Positions 11,901-23,800 of a stretch of 64,000 nt of DNA are shown piece after piece (positions within the stretch are counted from its first letter, which is position 1; the number at the start of each line of letters is the position of its first letter). Location of the stretch: assembly GCA_033239125.1 (NCBI GenBank), contig BSWB01000001.1:23153501-23217500 (forward strand), read 5' to 3'. The notes below the pieces were generated by a model. It worked only from the letters and a program-made list of their open reading frames with translations, was not told where the DNA came from and did no database searches. The stretch is from Fagopyrum homotropicum. Taxonomy: Eukaryota > Streptophyta > Magnoliopsida > Caryophyllales > Polygonaceae. The position numbers and the translations under genes are program-made.

Positions 11901-12181
11901 CCCGGATGGCTGGGCAGGCATGACAAGGAGCTTGCAAATATTAGGGTTTGTAAAAATTTTATTTATATATCTATGTATATATATAGTTATATGGGTACAC
12001 ATATTAGGGTTTGCAAAACTTTAGGGTTTGATTAACATTTCATCATTTTATGTGAGTTTAAGCTTACATAAAATGATACAAATTGATAGTGGCGTATAAC
12101 ACTAGGTATGTGAAAAAGGTCGACGGATCGAAATCCGGTTTGACTCGAAAATAAACGGAATTAAAAATTCCGGATATTACA
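8988..12181 (-). mobile_element. Solo LTR, 3.2 kb, Tekay/Del-like Ty3/gypsy, TSD GAACA
   Basis: It starts tgtaataccccaaatt and ends ggatattaca, with perfect 5-bp duplications GAACA at 8983-8987 and 12182-12186. Arm B shows the empty site with a single GAACA (56664-56668). The first about 80 bp are the reverse complement of the 3' end of the LTR at 52666-55538 (gcctcacaatgggtcccgac shared with substitutions), so this copy lies in minus orientation. Further family words are agctaagtaagc and aaggacttacctga. It encodes no gag/pol and has no PBS or PPT, so it is a solo LTR. Lineage is inferred from LTR length and the TGTAAYRCCC start; no internal domain is available to prove it. Confidence 0.85.
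10480..11020. repeat. Three tandem repeats of about 203 bp inside the solo LTR
   Basis: Units begin near 10481, 10683 and 10888 with aaactg followed by a gag-tcaac type word. Each continues with a cataactc-type word, an aaattttaatatgatctac-type word and a catatccgaaa-type word. The units differ at many positions, so the array is old. Confidence 0.7.
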
Positions 12182-12186
12182 GAACA

Positions 12187-14324
12187 CTTGTTTCTTCTTC
12201 CCTTTTTTGTAAAAGTTTGTTCTAACAATCCAGAATATAACGTTTTGAATAAATTCATTTATAAATGAATTTATAGTTGAACAAGTCAGTGTGTTTATAT
12301 TATTTTGAGCAATAATATTTATTAATCTGTTTTCAACTTTATATGCTAAACTGTATTGTTACTTTTTTTTCTTCATAAAATCAAATTTTAAACAAATTAG
12401 ACATATAGTTAAACAAATGGGTAAAATGGTTAAGTAGGTAGTTTTTGTATTATTGTGTACAAAGTAGGCCCTTATTTATTTTAGTTAACAAACTAGACCC
12501 CTAAATTATGAAAAGAAAATATTTAATAAGAAAGAAAATTAAGCTTCCATATCTTTATCTCTCCTATTTACAATTATTAATTTTTAAAATTAAACGGGCT
12601 AATTGATCATAATAACCGTTTAATAAGGAAACAGTTGCAGCAATCATCTCTAATATAGTCAACGTCGTCTTCTTTGACTCTTGCATTAAATGTAGCACTG
12701 AAAGAAAAAAAAATAATTTATGTAAATATCATAATAAAATCGTATACATATGTTAAACACACATAATACATAATTGTTGATACAAGAGCTGTTACACTAT
12801 CTGATGTTAGCCACACAAGCAATGTGTACATTAAACAAAATAGTATAAGCAAACATGTACATATCCTACACAGATTACCATACACAATCACATAAAAATA
12901 GTCTACGTACACAAACTATACATATACTACACAGATTACCATGTACATAATATAAGTAAACATGTACATATGCTACACAGATTATCATACACAAACACAT
13001 AAACATAATTTGAAGCCACCCACACAAGTAATGTGTACATTAAACAAAATAGTCTACGTACACAAACTATACAGGCGTACATCATTTATGTACACGAATT
13101 ATCTGACAACCACACACCATTGAAGCAGTAAAATTTAACACCATTTAAGCATAAACAATCGATGAAAGAACAGAACGTCAATCTCAAAAACAAAAATTAC
13201 CGATTTTCTGCTTATATAGCGAATCAAAGACAAATACTGATCCATTCTCCTTGTCAGATTGTCGGTTGATGAACGTAGGTTAACACCAAAAGCCGTCTTC
13301 TATTCTCGTTCAAAATGGACGGTGATATCTCCGATTCATCTCTAAGACGCGATATAGGAGATGAATCGGCGGTTTCCATAGACGAAGTAGGCAGAAGAAG
13401 AGTCGATAAAGAGTCAAAGAATACGACGATGGCGAGCTTCGAAGTTGCTAAGTTAATGGGCGGCGACGGCAAATCTGTGTTGACGGTAAATGGAGAAGAT
13501 GAAGAAGCTTTATTCTGATTTTTTGGGTACCAATATCCCTTTATACGATGTCTAAAAGATTCTACAAATCTTTGATATACAGTTTTCCATTTTAATTAGC
13601 CGGTTTTTGAATTAAAGGCATTTTCTAATAAATTAAATTACAATAACTGTCATAACTTCCTCCTAAAATCCAGCCACCTACTTAATCATTTTATCTTTAT
13701 TTTTAATAGAAATTAGCTAGGGGCCTAGTTAGTATTCACTAAACAAAAACTACCCTAATAACTAAATCTTCTCTAAACAAATCAGTGTGTTTTATATTTT
13801 TATGAGCACTAATTATTATTAATTTGTTTTTAACTAATAGTAAAAAAATTGCTTTAACATTTCATAATATCAAGTTTTGAACAAATTGGACGATAGTTGA
13901 ACAAATTTACTTATAGGACTTGTTCGGCAGTCAATAGTTTATGGATTTAAAGCAGTTTATGGGGTTGAAATTTATCATTTCTCATTGAACAGTAGTGTTA
14001 GATTAAGCAATTTATTGTGGTTGAAGGAGAAATTTATCACTTTTCAAAATACAGCCAAACGGACGCATAGTGAAACAAATTAAATCTATAGTTGAACAAA
14101 TCAGTATGTTTATATTATTTTGAACAATAATATTTATTAATTTGTTTACAACTTGATATGTTAAAGTTTATTATTACTTGTTTCTTCACAAAATCAAGTT
14201 TTGAGCAAATTAGACATCTTGTTGAACAAATAGTTGTATTCCTCACCACACTTTACATCCGGCTAACAAAAGTGACATCGGACAAGAAGACTACAACGTT
14301 GAGAAGTGAAAGGGAGGGGGATAG
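12187..14324. repeat. Repeated about 130-150 bp AT-rich motif (arm A)
   Basis: A unit with agttgaacaaatcagt, ttatattattttgagcaat, attaatttgtttncaact and aaatcaagttttgaacaaat words occurs near 12230, 13780 and 14080, with diverged copies between. The first and second units are separated by the MULE at 12419-13773. The same family makes up 56735-57700 in arm B. No coding content seen. Confidence 0.65.
12419..13773. mobile_element. MULE-type element, 1355 bp, 9-bp TSD TAAACAAAT
   Basis: Perfect 9-bp duplications TAAACAAAT flank it (12410-12418 and 13774-13782). Arm B has one uninterrupted copy (56892-56900). The ends form an imperfect inverted repeat of about 30 bp sharing ggtagtttttgt, and the next 60 bp are also partly inverted (taggccc, aataaagataaaatg-type words). 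A GC-richer island at 13250-13520 has a 67-codon plus-strand frame (13315-13518, Asp/Glu/Arg/Ser rich) and an overlapping minus-strand frame. Neither is recognisable as a transposase; the island may be a captured host fragment. Superfamily is inferred from TSD length. Confidence 0.8.
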
Positions 14325-17300
14325 TGTAAGACCCTAATTTTCGCCTTCACCATCCTGTTCGCCCTGAAACGTGCGTGCAAATAAGCTTTAAATTTATAAA
14401 ACTAGAATCAAGCAAGCGAACCCGCAGTGTACGGATCGGCGTAGTAAAGCAAGAATTCCAGAGTGTCGAACTCAGGGATTTGGGGGAAACAAATTCAGTT
14501 CGCAAATCGTCAAGCAAGTTAATGTAATAAACTATGCAAATATTGGGAAAACAGCAACCCTAAAGATCTAGGTATCTAATTGTGGCAATCGATTCAAGAT
14601 ATTCTATAGATATAAAGACAGAGTCGAGGATTGCAAAGGTATACTAAGGTAAGGTAATATACGGTGAAGTTCCAAAACCTTATATGACTAACCAGAAAGA
14701 CACTCTCTATAAAAGTTGTTGAGGTTTCAGTATAGAAAGGATCTAAAAGCAAGAATTAATCTCAAATACCCAAACTTGTAACTCAAGGATCAAGATAGGC
14801 TCAAACGGTTAAGGTTGTGACACTCGAAACCGAAATAGAGGATGTTGAGTCTCACTACTACCTACGAAAGGCAAGCCAAGGCTAGGTTAAAGCTAATCTT
14901 TAACTTTGGATTAAAGTAAAAGCAAGATTCGTAAACTAAGGTAAATCACGGGCAAATCTTGAGTTCCACGGCCGTGGAAGTTCAAGAACAGGCCGTAATT
15001 CGGTTCGTCGACGAGGCTTCTCACACTCTCAAGATCCAATCTGTTTACAATCAATCTATCATCATCTAAGCCACAACTATCAACCCTTCACCTTAGAATT
15101 GCTAAAGGGTTTTAGCCAATAACCATCATTATCAAATTAATATTCAAGTTTAAGAAGAATGAAAGATGAAAACCTTCGAAAACTCCAATAAACTCAAATC
15201 AATCTTGAATCCACACACAAAGAGAATAACGTATATCAGATTCGGAAACAAACACAAACCAATCACAATCCTAGATAAGAATGAAGAACGGGATGTCAAT
15301 CCGTCTTCTATGTCAAATCTAAGGACAAAGGGGCGTAACTTCCGCCACAAGCCACTCCAAATCTTCAATCCGACGGCACTTACGCAACTTCCACATAAAA
15401 ACCGTAAGTCCAACTGCTCCCTATGCGTGATGCCTGAAAAACCTTCTTCCAGCCCTTTTTATAAGGTGAGAAAAATATGTCTTTCGGCCCAATTACGTAG
15501 ATGACTTGGCGTTCTATGATTCGCCAAAAGATTACCCAAATCACGGTCTCAATGGATTCCACGCCCGTGGAACTGGACCGTGGAAGTGATGACGATGCCC
15601 TTAGCCTTCCACGACCGTAATTTATACCGTGTAACTCACTAGGTTGCTCAAGGATCAAGTCTACGTTCATGATGGAAGTTTCACGGCCGTGGAAGTGGGG
15701 CGTGGAAGTGCTTCGTCCCTTGTTTTGCCATTGTTTCGTGCCTTTCTTCAATCTTTGTTCCTTCCTTAGCTTCTCAATGTGTATCTTCATCTTCTAACAT
15801 GATCAATTCCTCTTTGAATTCCTTTAGAATGATCCGATTCCAGCTCTTATTCACCTAAAATCAACATAAAGGTAGTGTAGACCTCCATATCAAAAACATA
15901 GATGAACAAGCTAACAATTGCCTAAATACTCTATCTATGGACACAATAATGAGTGAAAAACAACTAGAAAACATGCCTATAATATCGCAATATTTCATTC
16001 TAACACGTCCCCGCGGTGAAGGAGGCCGCCCCCGCGGCCTTGGCGTGTGTCGCCGCCCCGTGGTGACAAGGGGTTTCCCCTGCGGCACAAGCAATCTGCC
16101 CTTGCGGATTTGCCACAGATCGCGAAGATCTTCTTTCCTTTTCGGTTCTATCTTTTTCCCATCTTAGAAGATCCGATTTTCTTATTTTTGGGTCGGCTTT
16201 CCTTGGATCTTCTAACCCTAAAACATCCTTCCTTCTTCTCTCAACCCTTCTCCTATGTAATCCCGCCTTCTTCCCATTTTTCCATCCGTTTGCATACGTT
16301 CTTCAACCCTTGAGAGTTGCAGCCGTCACCTTGCTTCTTGTGATCTTGCTAAACGTGTAAGTTCATCTCTTCTTGTTTCTTCATCACGTTCATGAGTTGT
16401 TGCATGCCTTCTCTTTTGTTTCGCTTCTTCCCTTCGTTCTTCCTTTTCTTCTTCTCCAAGGATCAAGATCGAGTCTTGATCCTTTTTGTCGGTTCCATTG
16501 TTGATCCTTTGATGTTCACAGGCTCCCTTTGTTGAGTTGTGAAGTGTGAGAGTGTTGGAAGAGCAAGCTTTGACCTTGTCGTGGTTCTGCTGTCGTCGAG
16601 AAGGCGACATTGCCTCTACACCGTTATCCGTCCCCGCGCCTAAGAGTTCCTGCCCCCGCAGCAAGCCGCCCCTGCGCCTTGCTCCACCGCCCTACGGTTT
16701 CCTCTGCAGTAACTCCCGTTCTTGTGAATTGCTTCCTTCATTGTTTTCCTCGTTCCTTTCCTTGATCCTTATGGATGTTCCTGGTTTCCTAAGTATGTTG
16801 TAAGACTAAGGTTGAACCCTTAGCTTGTGGAGATCTCTTAGAGATCATTGAGACTAGAAGTTATTGACTTCTAGTAACCGTTTCGTTCCCGATTCGTGAC
16901 GCTTGTGTGAACATGCTTTCCTTACTCCTATCCTGAGGAAAACTGAGTTGTTTCTGAGTTTTTGTTGAGTTTAGATTACCTTCGAGTGAGGTAAGCCCCT
17001 TGGACTTACTTAGCTTCATTCCGTGTATTGGTTTGAGTGTTTTGGCTTGTTTGCGTTGTTTATCGTTTATAACGGATAACCGGAATAGAATTCACCCTTT
17101 ATAACCCTAATTGGCCCAAGTGTATGATAATCGGGTGGTGACCACTTGTCTAGGTTTTCAAGAGACCAGAATATGCTCTTGCAACCCAGGCGCGTAGGTA
17201 ACGGATAATACTAATTTATTCCTATTGGTAGACGGAAGCAGAGGCGAGTTTCGGGAGATTCTCGTGTAATAAAAGAAGTTGAATTAGTAATGAATAACTT

Positions 17301-17780
17301 AATGAAAGATAATAACCGGTTGAGTGCGAGTAATGAATAACTTAATGGAAGTTGAATTAATTTTGGATATGAGCCCCAAATGGGAAATATGACATTAAGT
17401 GGTTTATATTCGGCTTTCCATTTCGAAGCCCAAATGCAAAATATAACCGATTTGACTTCCACTTCGGCCCCAGATGGAAATTTGGTATGATCCGTAGTTT
17501 CGCACGCGAGTAGCGGAATCAGGGTTACGTCTAAAAAATTATATGGGTATGTCAAATATCCCCGTTAAAAAGTGTTAATACGATTTAAATGTAACGTTAT
17601 TTAACGGAATTGAGTAATTGTAACATTTAATTAAAATGTAAAACATTATGTTTGCAAAATTAAATATATTTAACATAACTTAAAAAATATTTAATGCATG
17701 ACAAATACAAAAAATACATTTCAACTACAAAGAAGAAAATACGAGAACGGACTAATACTTAATACGGTCCTGTGGCGTTT
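14325..17780 (+). mobile_element. Degenerate Tekay-like LTR, split by an inverted Athila-type solo LTR
   Basis: It begins tgtaagaccctaatttt at 14325, directly after arm A ends in gatag. It resumes at 16006 after the solo LTR. The second part shares ordered words with the LTR at 52666-55538: gaggtaag...ggacttacttagct near 16990, ggcccaagtgtatgataa near 17112, a gaggcg...tctcgtgt stretch, and gataataaccgg. It is therefore the same family in plus orientation. 16006-16120 is GC-rich with ccgcgg palindromes. The family's closing ...ggtgttaca is not found before the Athila element, so the right side is truncated or rearranged. No ORF here looks real. Confidence 0.6.
14356..16005 (-). mobile_element. 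Solo LTR of an Athila-type element, inverted, diverged
   Basis: Read in reverse, it starts tgttagaatgaaatattgcg and ends ...gcgaaca, matching the LTRs of the full element at 17781-30697 from end to end. Shared parts include aggtctacat-like, tgttgattttaggcaa-like and ccacggccgtgg words, and ttgcacgcacg near the end. Length is 1650 bp against 1685 bp. The 5-bp flanks catcc (14351-14355) and cgtcc (16006-16010) differ by one CpG-type transition, consistent with a decayed TSD. Divergence from the intact LTRs is much greater than between those two, so this is an older insertion. Confidence 0.85.
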
Positions 17781-19465
17781 TGTTAGCATGAAATATTGTG
17801 ATATTTTAGGCACATTTCAAAGCGTATTTCATACATATTGGTAGTCATTGATAAAGCATTGAAGTATTTGTGAGTTAGTTCATCTATTTTGTCGATATAG
17901 AGGTCTACATAAGCTTTGTGTTGATTGTAGGCAATTAAGAGCTAAATCCGAACGGATTGAGAGAGAGTGGAGTTTGATTGAGCATGTCCAAGGATTGAGG
18001 ACATCTCTAGGAGCTAAGGATGGTGCTAACTTGAAGAATAGCACAAGGCTAAGGAAAATTACGATCTACCTCTAAACCACGCTCTAAAATACGGCCGTAC
18101 TAGATTCCACGTTCTAGTCCACGGCCGTGGAACTTTGGCAAGAGAAGCGTGGTGCATTCTAGCAACTTACACGGCCGTGGAGGGTTGTGACAAACCGTGA
18201 CTCAATTCCACGCTCTAAATTACGGGCGTGGAACCCTTCCACGACCGTGATCTTGGCGATCTTCTACGCAATATTTTAAGCCACGATCTTCTACGCAATG
18301 GGCCGGGCTTATATTTTATCTTACACTATAAAAGGACGGAAGAGGAGAGATTCCGTCACCTTCGCTTAGACTTTGCCTACGCTCATCACACGTGCCTAGG
18401 GTTTCAAGTTGGACGTGTGGAGATTGCTATTTCGTAAACGGAAACGTGCGAAGAGTTGAAGATTTTGGAAGATTGTTAGTAAAGAGATTACGCTTCATCT
18501 TTAGGTTTGATTAGAAGACGAATTGACATCCCGTTCTTCGTTCTTATCTAAGAATTGTGATTGCTTGTGTTATTCCGAAACTATTGACATTATTGTTCTT
18601 GATTTGTGGATTTGAGATTGATTTGAGATTTATTCAAGGTTTTCGGAAGTTTTCATCTTTCATTCTTTTAAATCTTGAATTTGATATCAATATGACTGTT
18701 GTTGGCTAAAATCCTTTAGCAATTCTAAGGTGAAGGGTTGATAGTTGTGGCTTAGATGATGATAGATCGAGCGTAAACAGATTGGACCCTGAGAGTTAGA
18801 GAGAATCGCCGACGAACCTAATCCACGGTCTGTTCTTGAGCTTCCACGGCCGTAGAACTCAAGAACTACCCGTAATTATGTGTCAGTTTACGAAATTGCT
18901 TTTACTTTAATCCAAAGTTAAAGATTTGCTTTAACTTAGTCTTGGCTTGCCTTTTCTAGGTGGTAGTGAAGCCTCAACAACCTCTATCTCGATTTCGAGT
19001 GTCACAACCTTAATCGGTTTAGTTAGTCTTGATCCTTGGACTACAAGTTTGGGTATTTGACGTTAATTCTTATCTTTAGATCCCTTCTATACTGAAGCCT
19101 CAACAACCTTTATAGAGAGTGTCTTTAGGTGAATCATATAAGGTTTTTGGAACTTCACCGTACAATTACTTTACATTCGTATACCTTTGCAAACCTCAAC
19201 TCTGTCCCTATATCTTTAGTATATCTTGAATCGATTGCCACAGCTGGATTCCTAGATCTTTAGGATTGTTGTTTTCCCAATAATTTGAAAAGCTTCATAC
19301 ATTTACTTGCTTGATAATCTGTAACTGGATTTAACACCCCAAATCCTTGTGTTCGATACTCTGGAAATTCTTGCTTAACTATATCGATCCATACACTGCG
19401 GGTTCGCTTGCTTGATTCTAGTTTTATAATTAAGACTTATTTGCACGCACGCTAAGTGGCGAACA
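17781..19465 (+). repeat. 5' LTR of the Athila-type element
   Basis: It runs from tgttagcatgaaatattg to ...gtggcgaaca, directly followed by agtttt and the PBS. It contains a TATA box near 18325, a cluster of CACGGCCGTGG palindromes at 18119-18250, and another near 18843. Its partner is at 29014-30697; differences are mostly single transitions plus two 1-nt indels near the 3' end. Confidence 0.93.
18325..18335 (+). promoter_or_regulatory. Probable LTR TATA box
   Basis: actataaaagg is the best TATA-like word in the LTR and lies just downstream of the palindrome cluster. The same word is at the equivalent place in the 3' LTR (about 29559-29569). Transcription would start about 25-35 bp downstream by analogy with plant promoters; this is inferred. 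Confidence 0.6.
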
Positions 19466-19471
19466 AGTTTT

Positions 19472-19489
19472 TGGCGCCGTTGCCAGGGA
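19472..19489 (+). promoter_or_regulatory. Primer binding site, tRNA-Asp type
   Basis: tggcgccgttgccaggga follows the 5' LTR after a 6-nt linker. It is complementary to the 3' end of plant tRNA-Asp (which ends ...CCCCGGCAACGGCGCCA) with one mismatch. This PBS type is common in Athila and related plant gypsy elements. Confidence 0.85.
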
Positions 19490-19567
19490 TTTGGTCTAGG
19501 CCGAATTCGGTTATCGGTTGTCAAACTTGGGAGCTTCTCCCTTGTTATTTGATATTTTTTCGAGTGC

Positions 19568-20870
19568 ATGCGCAGGTCTAGGAATAACGAAGACCTCTTA
19601 CCTCTTGATCAAGAGCTTGAGAGGACTTTAAGGAGAAAGCGTAAGGAAAAGAAAATGGCTGAAGAAAGAGAACGTGATCTCCAATCGGAGTTAGCGGAAA
19701 AAGAAGCTCAACTCCAATGGAGTGAGAAGACTCGTAGGGAAGAAACAGATCGTCATCAAATGAAGGTTGATGATCTAACGGACATGATGTTCCAAATGAG
19801 GCTAGAAATAAACAACCTCAAAGAGAAAAAGAAATGGAGGAGACCGGGAAGATCGGTTAGAGCCAACTCATCCAATGAGGATAGCGACTCCTCCATGCCA
19901 CCGCTAGAGGAAATTGATCCCACGATCAATGTGAATCCATTCTATCCACGACCAGCTGCAAATCGCCGTGTTCCACCTAGGAACGCAAGGATCGAACGCG
20001 TGGATGAGGAGCCAAGAACTCTTGGCCAAATGATGGATCCAACGCAGCAACCACGCCGTTTAGGTGTGAACTTTGATGCTGACGATGTACAAGGGTTTAG
20101 CTTCAACCCTCAAGTTATTACCATTGTTCGCCAAAACCAATTTGGTGTAACAAGTGCTGAATCTCCACTTCAACATCTACAAAATTTTGAGATTATGATG
20201 GAGACAATGAAGCCTAAGAATGTAACTACCAACAGCTACAAACTCAAGCCTTTCTTCTTCTCCTTGAAGGGGAAAGCATTGTCTTGGTATCAAGCTCTTC
20301 CAAGTGGAAAGCTTGAGACATAGGAGGATCTTTCTGCGGAGTTCCTCACTAAGTTCTTTCCGCCATCCAAAATGGCGGAGCTAAGAGGTAAGATTAACGC
20401 ATTTTCTATGAGATCTAACGAAAGTTTGTTTCAATCTTGGGAAAGATTTCAGGATTTGCTATTGGATTGCCCTCATCATGGCATATCCAAGCTTGCACTA
20501 TTGGAGATATATTATAAGGGGCTGGATGTGGAGACACAATTCAAGCTCCAATCCCTTTCATGTGGCACATTCATGGACATGAGGGAAGATGACGCTTGGG
20601 ACTTCATTGAGAAGCAAGCGCGAGTCATAGAGAAGTATTCTCACCGGAAAGTGGAGGGGAATCGTGTGGATCAAGGAGCAAAACTAACACACGAAGCTCA
20701 ATCTCAAATCTTTTCTCTCAACAACGAGATTAAAGAGTTGAAGGAAGCTATCAAGACCAACTTTCCAAAGCAACAAGGAAAAGATGTGGGTTATTTAGGC
20801 AACAACAATAACCACAACGGTGGTGAACATCTAATGGTGGAAGAACTTCGGGGAAGGAGAAGCCCGATCT
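19568..20870 (+). pseudogene. gag: Athila-type gag, broken by one stop and one frameshift
   Basis: Gag is the capsid/nucleocapsid precursor of the retrotransposon. The start at 19568 (MRRSRNNEDL...) is followed by a highly charged, Glu/Lys/Arg-rich region (residues 10-110, probable coiled coil). The conserved retrotransposon gag core follows, with 'SLKGKALSWYQALPSGKLET' before a TAG at 20321-20323. The same frame resumes immediately with a typical gag helix (EDLSAEFLTKFF...) and runs to about 20845. The TAG stands where relatives have Trp, so a TGG-to-TAG change is the simple explanation. Around 20845-20855, near a run of G, the frame moves to that of pol. In this family gag and pol usually form one ORF, so a 1-nt loss is likelier than programmed shifting. 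Confidence in identity is high; in the lesions, high for the stop and moderate for the frameshift type. Confidence 0.85.
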
Positions 20871-20871
20871 C

Positions 20872-23800
20872 ATGCTGGAAACGATTTTGGGGAAGCTTCA
20901 AGGGTTGGAGACTCGCATCAACAAGGTTGATGATCACATTACTAAGGTTGATAAAGCCCAAAAGGTTTTAGAAAACCAAATGTTCAGCCATGCGGAGGAA
21001 GTTCCTAGGAATCAAGGGAAACTTCCAGGAAAAACGGAGGACAACCCAAAAGGAAGGGTGATGGCAATCACAACTAGGAGCGGAGTCACAACTACCGACC
21101 CGCAGCCCAAGTTTGTAGAAGTCCCCGTTGAGAAAGAGAAGGAAAAGGGGGAGGAGAAGGAAGATGTCTACGTTCCTCCTCCAGCTTACAAACCTCCCCT
21201 ACCGTTCCCGCAATCTAGAGCGAAAGCGCGTCTAGACAAGCAATTCGGTAAGTTTATAGAACTCATGAGCAAATTGCATATTAGCATACCTTTCATTGAT
21301 GCTATTGTAGGTATGCCGGCTTATGGCAAGTTCTTAAAGGAAATCCTATCTAACAAGCGAAAGCTAGAGGATTTTGGAGAGGTTAAGATGAGTTCGGATT
21401 CTTCGGATCTCATCAAGACCATGAAAGAGAAGATGCCCCCAAAGCTAAAGGATCCGGGGTCATTTTGTATTCCCATAGGAGTGGGAGATGTCACATATGA
21501 TGCATTATGTGACTTGGGAGCAAGTGTGAGCATCATCCCACTTGCATTATGTAGGAAGATCGGTTTAGGCGACCCTAAACCGGTAAAGATGACGTTGTAC
21601 ATGGCGGATCGATCCATAACTTGTCCCGTCGGTATTGTTGAAGACGTCCCGGTCAAGCTAGGTAAATTCTATGTTCCTATAGATTTTGTTGTGCTTGACA
21701 TTCCTGCAGATAGTCCGGTCCCGATCATTCTCGGAAGACCATTTCTTGCAACATCCGGCTGCATAGTCGATTGCAAGAATGCTAGACTCGCCTTTGACAT
21801 AGGAGAAGAGAAGGTAGAGTTCATTCTTTCCACTCTAGTGAAGGAACCAATCTTTGATGAGGATATATTCAATATCCAAGATGAAGAAGGGTTGTCTAGA
21901 GAGGAGGTAAGTGCTATTCTCTTCAAGGATCCTTTGCAAAAGGTTATTACTATGAGTCTAATGAATGTAGGGGAAGAAGAGGAGTGCAATGAGGTAATTG
22001 AAGCCTTAGAAGCACAAGAAGAAGTGTGTGAAGAGGAGTTTGAGAAACTCCACGACGAGGCAGAAAACGTACGAATCCAGGGCCATACACTATATTCCAC
22101 GGCCGTGGATTTCACCAACAAAAGCGTGGCTCACTTCAGAGGGTTACACGGTCGTGGAGAGAACAGAGCAACCGTATTTCTTTTTCACGCCCAAAATCAC
22201 GGCCGTGGAGAAGTCAGAGAGGCCGTAATTTTGGGTGATTCCGAAGGTAATTGTGTCTCTTCCTCAACTTCTTTTGATTCTTCTCCTACACCTTCTACAC
22301 CCTTAGACACTTCTAAGGAAGCATCGGATACTCCTCAAGAACCATTGGAAACTCCGATAGTCATGGAACTAAAGCCACTTCCTACTCATCTAAGGTACGC
22401 ATTTCTTGGACCTAATTCTACCTTTCCGGTTATTGTTAGTTCCGATTTAAGCATAGATGAACATAGTAAGCTTATGGTTGTCCTTAGGAAACATAGGAAA
22501 GCCTTAGGATATACTATAGAGGACTTAGTTGGAATTAAACATTCCCTATGCATGCATAAAATCTTAATGGAAGAGGACTTTAGGACTTCGCGACAACCTC
22601 AAAGGCGGTTGAATCCGACCATGAAGGAAGTTGTCAAGAAGGAAATTCTTAAATTGCTTGATGCAGGTATCATCTACCCTATCTCCGATAGCAAGTGGGT
22701 GAGTCCGGTTCAAGTGGTTCCGAAGAAGGGAGGAATGACGGTCATCACCAACAAGAATAACGAACTCATTCCTACCCGAACCGTAACAGGATGGCGGATG
22801 TGCATAGACTACCGCAAGCTAAAAAACGCGACGAGGAAGGATCACTTCCCACTACCCTTCATCGACCAAATGCTAGAAAGGTTAGCACAACATTCGCATT
22901 TTTGTTATCTTGACGGTTATAGTGGTTTCTTTCAGATTCCGGTACACCCGGATGATCAAGAGAAGACCACATTTACGTGCCCGTGGGGTACGTTTGCTTA
23001 TAGGAGGATGCCGTTCGGGCTTTGCAACGCCCCAGCCACCTTTCAAAGGTGCATGATGGCCATCTTCTCCGAATACATAGAGGAAATCATGGAGGTTTTT
23101 ATGGATGACTTCTCCGTTTATGGTTCCTCTTTTGACAATTGTCTTTCTAACCTTGCTCTTGTGTTACAAAGGTGTGAAGACACTAACCTAGTTCTTAATT
23201 GGGAGAAGTGTCAATTCATGGTGAAGGAAGGCATTGTATTAGGACACTTAATCTCTAGTAGAGGGATTGAGGTGGATAAGGCTAAAATAGAGACTATAGA
23301 AAAGCTTCATCCCCCAACTTCGGTGAAAGGGATAAGAAGTTTTCTAGGACATGCTGGATTTTATAGGCGCTTCATAAAAGACTTCTCTAAAATATCAAAA
23401 CCGCTAACTAATCTATTGATGAAGGATGCAGTTTTTGAGTTTTCGCAGGAATGCTTGGATGCGTTTAACATGATTCGAGAAGCTCTAATTTCAGCCCCTA
23501 TTATCCAACCTCCGGATTGGAATCTTCCCTTTGAGGTTATGTGCGATGCAAGTGACGTAGCTATAGGAGCTGTTCTTGGACAAAGAAAGGAAGGGCGCAC
23601 CCATGCCATATACTACGCTAGCAAGACGCTAGATGAAGCGCAGCTCAACTACGCCACTACGGAAAAGGAATTTTTAGCCATTGTTTATGCAATTGACAAA
23701 TTTCGCTCTTATCTTGTAGGTGCAAAGGTGATTGTGTACACGGATCATGCTGCAATTCGGTACCTCCTTGCAAAGAAGGATGCGAAGCCAAGGCTAATTA

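Larger units (their letters stand above)
1356..14324. repeat. Segmental duplication, arm A
   Basis: Collinear blocks match arm B (43735-57445) in direct orientation. The matches are 1356-2160 with 43735-44520, 2105-2798 with 47000-47798, 3079-3118 with 47800-47840, 7727-7846 with 47884-48000, 7847-8040 with 48430-48606, 8070-8292 with 51867-52091, 8290-8987 with 55990-56668, and 12187-14324 with 56669-57445. The blocks are separated by transposon insertions private to one arm. A short stretch matching 48000-48430 is missing from this arm. The right edge coincides with an LTR start at 14325. Arm identity is clearly below that of the Athila LTR pair, so the duplication is older than that insertion. 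Confidence 0.8.

Noticed and set aside
11262..12024. Frames of 102 and 126 codons in GC-rich DNA
   Set aside because: They lie inside the reversed solo LTR at 8988-12181, in the counterpart of the GC-rich leader of the other LTRs. No recognisable motif.
15150..15790. Frames of 87-136 codons on both strands
   Set aside because: The region is an inverted solo LTR; the frames run through palindromic repeats and differ from those in the intact LTRs.
18228..18437. 69-codon frame present in both Athila LTRs (also 29462)
   Set aside because: It lies in the LTR around the TATA box and is duplicated only because the LTR is; no sign of a protein.
21669..22121. 150-codon minus-strand frame inside pol
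   Set aside because: A shadow of the pol frame with Ser-rich translation and no family signature.
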